A stretch of 14,324 bases of DNA from DASRSS01 sp035656335. GTDB taxonomy: Bacteria > Actinomycetota > Actinomycetes > Mycobacteriales > Jatrophihabitantaceae. This document shows positions 11,930-14,324 of this stretch, one piece after another. The DNA lies in assembly GCA_035656335.1 (NCBI GenBank), contig DASRSS010000297.1:1-14324 (forward strand), in the 5' to 3' direction. The position numbers and the translations under genes were made by a program. The notes under the pieces were generated by a model. The model ran no database searches, was not told where the DNA came from, and was given only the letters and a program-made list of their open reading frames with translations. Position 1 is the stretch's first letter. Each line of letters begins with the position of its first letter.

Positions 11930-13190
11930 CTTTCGCCCGCGGCTTGGTTCCACCCAGCTTCGGAGTTACGAGCGCCACGGCCAGTGCGGACACCACGCCG
12001 GCCAGCAGCATGCCCGCACGCGGCCCGAGGTGCTGGTCGGCGCTGCCGAGCAGCGGGCCGCCGATCGCGGCACCGCCGACGAACGCGACGAGGTAGAGGC
12101 CCATCACCCGGCCGCGGATCGCGTCGTGCGCAGCCAGCTGCACGGTCGCGTTGGCGGAGGTGAACATCAGCAGCGTGCAGGTACCGAGCGCCACCAGCAC
12201 GACGCAGAAGCTGGCCTCGTTCGGCGCCGCCGCGGACAGCAGCTCGGCCACCGCGAGCAGCCCGCCGAGGATCGCCAGGGTGCGCGGGCGTCCCGGGGGT
12301 TGCCGCGCGGAGATCAGCGCCCCGCACAGCGAGCCGACCGCGACGACGGCGCTGAGCAGGCCGTACCCGCCGGCGCCGGCGTGGAACACGTACTTCGCGA
12401 AGGCCGACAGCGTCACCGGCAGGTTGGCGGTGAACAACCCGAGGATCCCGACCAGCACCGTCGGCCAGAGGACGTCCGGGGAGTGCACCGCGTAGCGGAC
12501 GCCGGCGCGGAGCTGGCCACCGCGGGACGCGGCGCGGGCCAGCACGTTGAGTTCGTCGTCGCGCATGAGCGCGAGCGCGATGAACGGCGCGGAGTAGGTC
12601 ACCGCATTGATCGCGAACGCGTACCCACAGCCGACCGCGCTGATCAGCACGCCGCTGACGGCCGGCCCGATCAGGCCGCCCAGCTGGAAGACCGAGGAGT
12701 TGATGCTGACCGCGTTGCGCAACTGGTCCGGGCCGACCATCTCGTTGACGAACGCCTGCCGCGCCGGATTGTCGACGGCCGTCACGATGCCGAGCCCGAA
12801 CGCGATCACGTACACGTGCCAGACGGCGACCTGACCGCTCAGCGCCAGGTAGGCGAGCAGCGCGGCCATCGCGGCCATGCCCACCTGGGTGAACATCAGG
12901 ATCCGGCGCTTGGGGTAGCGGTCGGCCACCAGGCCGCCGACCAGGCAGAGCAGCAGCATGGGCACGAACTGCAGCGCGGTGGTGATCCCGACCGCGGTCG
13001 TGCTGCCGGTCAGGGTGAGCACGAGCCAGTCCTGGGCGATGCGCTGCACCCACGACCCGGTGTTCGAGACGACCTGCCCGGTGGCGAACAACCGGAAGTT
13101 GCGGACGTGCAGGGAAGCGAAGGTGGAGCTGCGGCGGACGGGCGGGCTGACCGCGACGAAGGAATCGGCGGTGCGCACTGCGGTGGTCAA
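11913..13190 (-). CDS. MFS transporter, MFS_3/EntS-like
   Basis: The 425-residue polytopic inner-membrane protein is probably a proton-driven exporter. The N-terminal pattern SLHVRNFRLFATGQVVSNTGSWVQRIAQDWLVL is characteristic of the MFS_3 (transmembrane secretion effector, EntS-like) group. MFS motif A, GGLVADRYPKRR (85-96), lies in the loop after helix 2, and VTAVDNPARQAFVNEMV follows helix 4. About 12 helices are present. The start is uncertain: TTG 13190 or GTG 13178 (VRTADSF), neither with a clear Shine-Dalgarno. It is divergent from the LysR gene, 119 bp away, and is the likely target of that regulator. The substrate is unknown. Confidence 0.88.
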   Translation of the reverse strand: MTTAVRTADSFVAVSPPVRRSSTFASLHVRNFRLFATGQVVSNTGSWVQRIAQDWLVLTLTGSTTAVGITTALQFVPMLLLCLVGGLVADRYPKRRILMFTQVGMAAMAALLAYLALSGQVAVWHVYVIAFGLGIVTAVDNPARQAFVNEMVGPDQLRNAVSINSSVFQLGGLIGPAVSGVLISAVGCGYAFAINAVTYSAPFIALALMRDDELNVLARAASRGGQLRAGVRYAVHSPDVLWPTVLVGILGLFTANLPVTLSAFAKYVFHAGAGGYGLLSAVVAVGSLCGALISARQPPGRPRTLAILGGLLAVAELLSAAAPNEASFCVVLVALGTCTLLMFTSANATVQLAAHDAIRGRVMGLYLVAFVGGAAIGGPLLGSADQHLGPRAGMLLAGVVSALAVALVTPKLGGTKPRAKATCGG

Positions 13191-13294
13191 CGTTGATCCA
13201 CATCATGTCGTGGCGGACTCGGCCTATTGATCATCGTCAAGTGCCGGTCATTCTCAAAGCGAATTGATTGAATTAGTGTTATCGCAAATCGCAA
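13187..13294. promoter_or_regulatory. MFS/LysR divergent control region
   Basis: This AT-richer spacer has a perfect TCAACGTTGA dyad (13187-13196, overlapping the possible TTG start of the MFS gene) and TTGA-N6-TCAA (13227-13240), whose centres are 42 bp apart. A rightward promoter TTCTCA (13251-13256), 17 bp, TAGTGT (13274-13279) could serve the LysR gene. It is followed by a tandem heptamer ATCGCAA x2 (13281-13294). The dyads are candidate LysR-binding sites. Confidence 0.42.
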
Positions 13295-13309
13295 TGAAGG
13301 GACACCGGG

Positions 13310-14185
13310 ATGTACGACCCGGAGCAGCTGCGGACGTTCCTCGCCGTCGCGCAGTCACTGAGCTTCACGCAGGCGGCGACGGTTCTCGGCCTGCGCCAGC
13401 CGACGGTCAGCCAGCACGTCCGCAAGCTGGAGCAGGCGGTCGGACGGCCCCTGTTCGTGCGCGACACCCGCCGGGTGACGCTGACGGCCGACGGCGAGGC
13501 GCTGACCGGATTCGCGCGCACGATCCTGGCCGCACACGACCAGGCGGTGCAGTACTTCTCCGGCACGGGCCCGCGCGGCCGGCTCCGGTTCGGCGTGACC
13601 GACGACCTCGCGCTGACCCCGGTGCCCCGCATCCTGCGCGGGTTCCGGCAGCTGCACCCGGGCATCGACCTGGAGCTCACCGTGTCGCAGAGCGGGCTGC
13701 TGCAGCGCCGGGTCGAGTCCGGCCACCTGGACGTGGCGTTCGTCAAGCAGACCGCCGGCGAGGGACGCGGCCGGCTGGTGCGCCGCGACCGGCTGGTCTG
13801 GGCCGGCGTGCCGGGCAGCCGGCTGATCGACGAGCAGCGGCTGCGGCTGGTCGTCTACCAGGCGCCCAGCCTGAGCCGGTCGCTGGCCGTGCAGGGGCTC
13901 GAGGCCGCCGGGCGCGACTACCGGATCACGTGCGTCGCGCGCGGCGTGCTCGGCGTGGTGGCCGCCGCGCGCGCCGGCCTCGGGCTGGCGATCTTCGCGC
14001 GCAGCCTGGTGCCCGAGGAGCTGGCCGAGCTGCCGGCGTCCAGCGGGCTGCCCGAACTCGGCGAGATCGACCTGGTGCTGCTGAGCAATCCGCGCTCGGC
14101 CACCGAGGCGACCGAGGCGCTCACGTCCGCGATCCTGGCCAGCGGCCATCCGCTGCGCGACCGTCCCGCGCGGACGGGGCAGTAG
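13310..14185 (+). CDS. LysR family transcriptional regulator
   Basis: The 291-residue regulator has the standard LysR layout. The N-terminal winged HTH spans about residues 1-60, with SFTQAATVLGLRQPTVSQHV then KLEQAVGRPLFVRDTRRVTLT. A linker helix follows, then a periplasmic-binding-protein-like effector domain from about residue 88 (RGRLRFGVTDDLAL). ATG 13310 is preceded by AAGGGA at 7 nt. The divergent MFS gene is its probable target: pairing of LysR regulators with exporters is common, with the exported compound or its precursor as inducer. The effector is not identifiable. The 3' end contains CCGTCC-CGCGC-GGACGG (14161-14177), a hairpin that may act as a terminator. Confidence 0.93.
   Translation: MYDPEQLRTFLAVAQSLSFTQAATVLGLRQPTVSQHVRKLEQAVGRPLFVRDTRRVTLTADGEALTGFARTILAAHDQAVQYFSGTGPRGRLRFGVTDDLALTPVPRILRGFRQLHPGIDLELTVSQSGLLQRRVESGHLDVAFVKQTAGEGRGRLVRRDRLVWAGVPGSRLIDEQRLRLVVYQAPSLSRSLAVQGLEAAGRDYRITCVARGVLGVVAAARAGLGLAIFARSLVPEELAELPASSGLPELGEIDLVLLSNPRSATEATEALTSAILASGHPLRDRPARTGQ
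14161..14177. terminator. hairpin at the end of the LysR gene
   Basis: CCGTCC (14161-14166) and GGACGG (14172-14177) flank CGCGC: a 6-bp perfect stem within the last codons of the LysR gene. It lies between convergent genes only 16 bp apart, so it may terminate either transcript. The stem is short and there is no U run. Confidence 0.4.
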
Positions 14186-14201
14186 CCGGCTCGCAGCGTC
14201 G

Positions 14202-14324
14202 TCAGGCGCGCGCGGCGAAGGCGGCCGCGTCCGCGACCATCTCGCGCAGGCCGCGGGTCGGGCGCCAGCCCAGCTCCCGCTCGGCGGCGGCGCCGTCCGC
14301 GACCAGGACCGCGGGATCGCCCGG
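14202..14324 (-). CDS. UDP-glucose 4-epimerase-like C-terminus, partial
   Basis: The last 40 codons of a leftward gene enter from the right edge and end in TGA at 14202-14204. The translation PGDPAVLVADGAAAERELGW is followed by RPTRGLREMVADAAAFAARA. It matches the C-terminal segment of GalE-type NAD-dependent sugar epimerases, where R-x-GDPA-x-LVA is followed by ELGW-x-P and a terminal helix. GalE interconverts UDP-glucose and UDP-galactose. The catalytic domain lies outside the window, so the exact sugar specificity cannot be judged. It converges on the LysR gene. Confidence 0.72.
   Translation of the reverse strand, partial: PGDPAVLVADGAAAERELGWRPTRGLREMVADAAAFAARA

Noticed and set aside
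10439..11953. 504-codon leftward frame opposite sdhA/sdhB
   Set aside because: It is a non-domain antisense sequence overlapping two certain genes.

Overview
The window is high-G+C DNA from an actinobacterium (class Actinomycetes). The evidence is the tRNA-Trp–secE–nusG–rplK–rplA cluster, a NusG with a long acidic N-terminal extension, a paired HadA/HadB-type (MaoC fold) dehydratase couple next to the ribosomal genes, many GTG starts, four-base start/stop overlaps, and an Sdh1-type succinate dehydrogenase operon like the mycobacterial Rv0250c–Rv0247c locus. I cannot place it below class level with confidence.

Layout, left to right. (a) Positions 1-3014 read leftward: tRNA-Trp, secE, nusG, rplK and rplA, then a strong hairpin, a possible internal promoter and what looks like the start of an L10 (rplJ) leader running off the left edge. 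(b) 3101-4291 reads rightward: a type I aspartate aminotransferase, ending at a repeat-rich convergent intergenic region. (c) 4403-6338 reads leftward: TetR, DUF4873 protein, HadA-like and HadB-like, tightly packed and possibly one transcript. A complete AurF-type diiron oxygenase gene (6491-7435) is divergent from the TetR gene. (d) 7455-8034 reads leftward: tRNA-Thr, tRNA-Met and rpmG (L33), facing the oxygenase gene across a perfect 17-bp terminator stem. (e) 8080-11929 reads rightward: a small acidic protein, sdhC, sdhA and sdhB. (f) 11913-14185 holds a divergent MFS transporter/LysR regulator pair. The MFS gene overlaps the sdhB tail by 17 bp. (g) The right edge carries the last 40 codons of a galE-like gene on the minus strand.

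The ancestral actinobacterial order thrT–metT–rpmG–hadA–hadB–trpT–secE–nusG–rplK–rplA can still be recognised. It is interrupted twice: by the TetR/DUF4873/diiron-oxygenase module between rpmG and hadA, and by the rightward aminotransferase between hadB and trpT.

Most of the window is housekeeping: ribosome and transcription, protein export, amino-acid metabolism, respiration. The parts least explained by known biology are the diiron-oxygenase/TetR/DUF4873 module, the small protein translationally coupled to sdhC, the duplicated translation-initiation leader in front of both rplK and rplA, and several structured intergenic regions. I saw no CRISPR array, insertion sequence, phage genes or obvious defence system.
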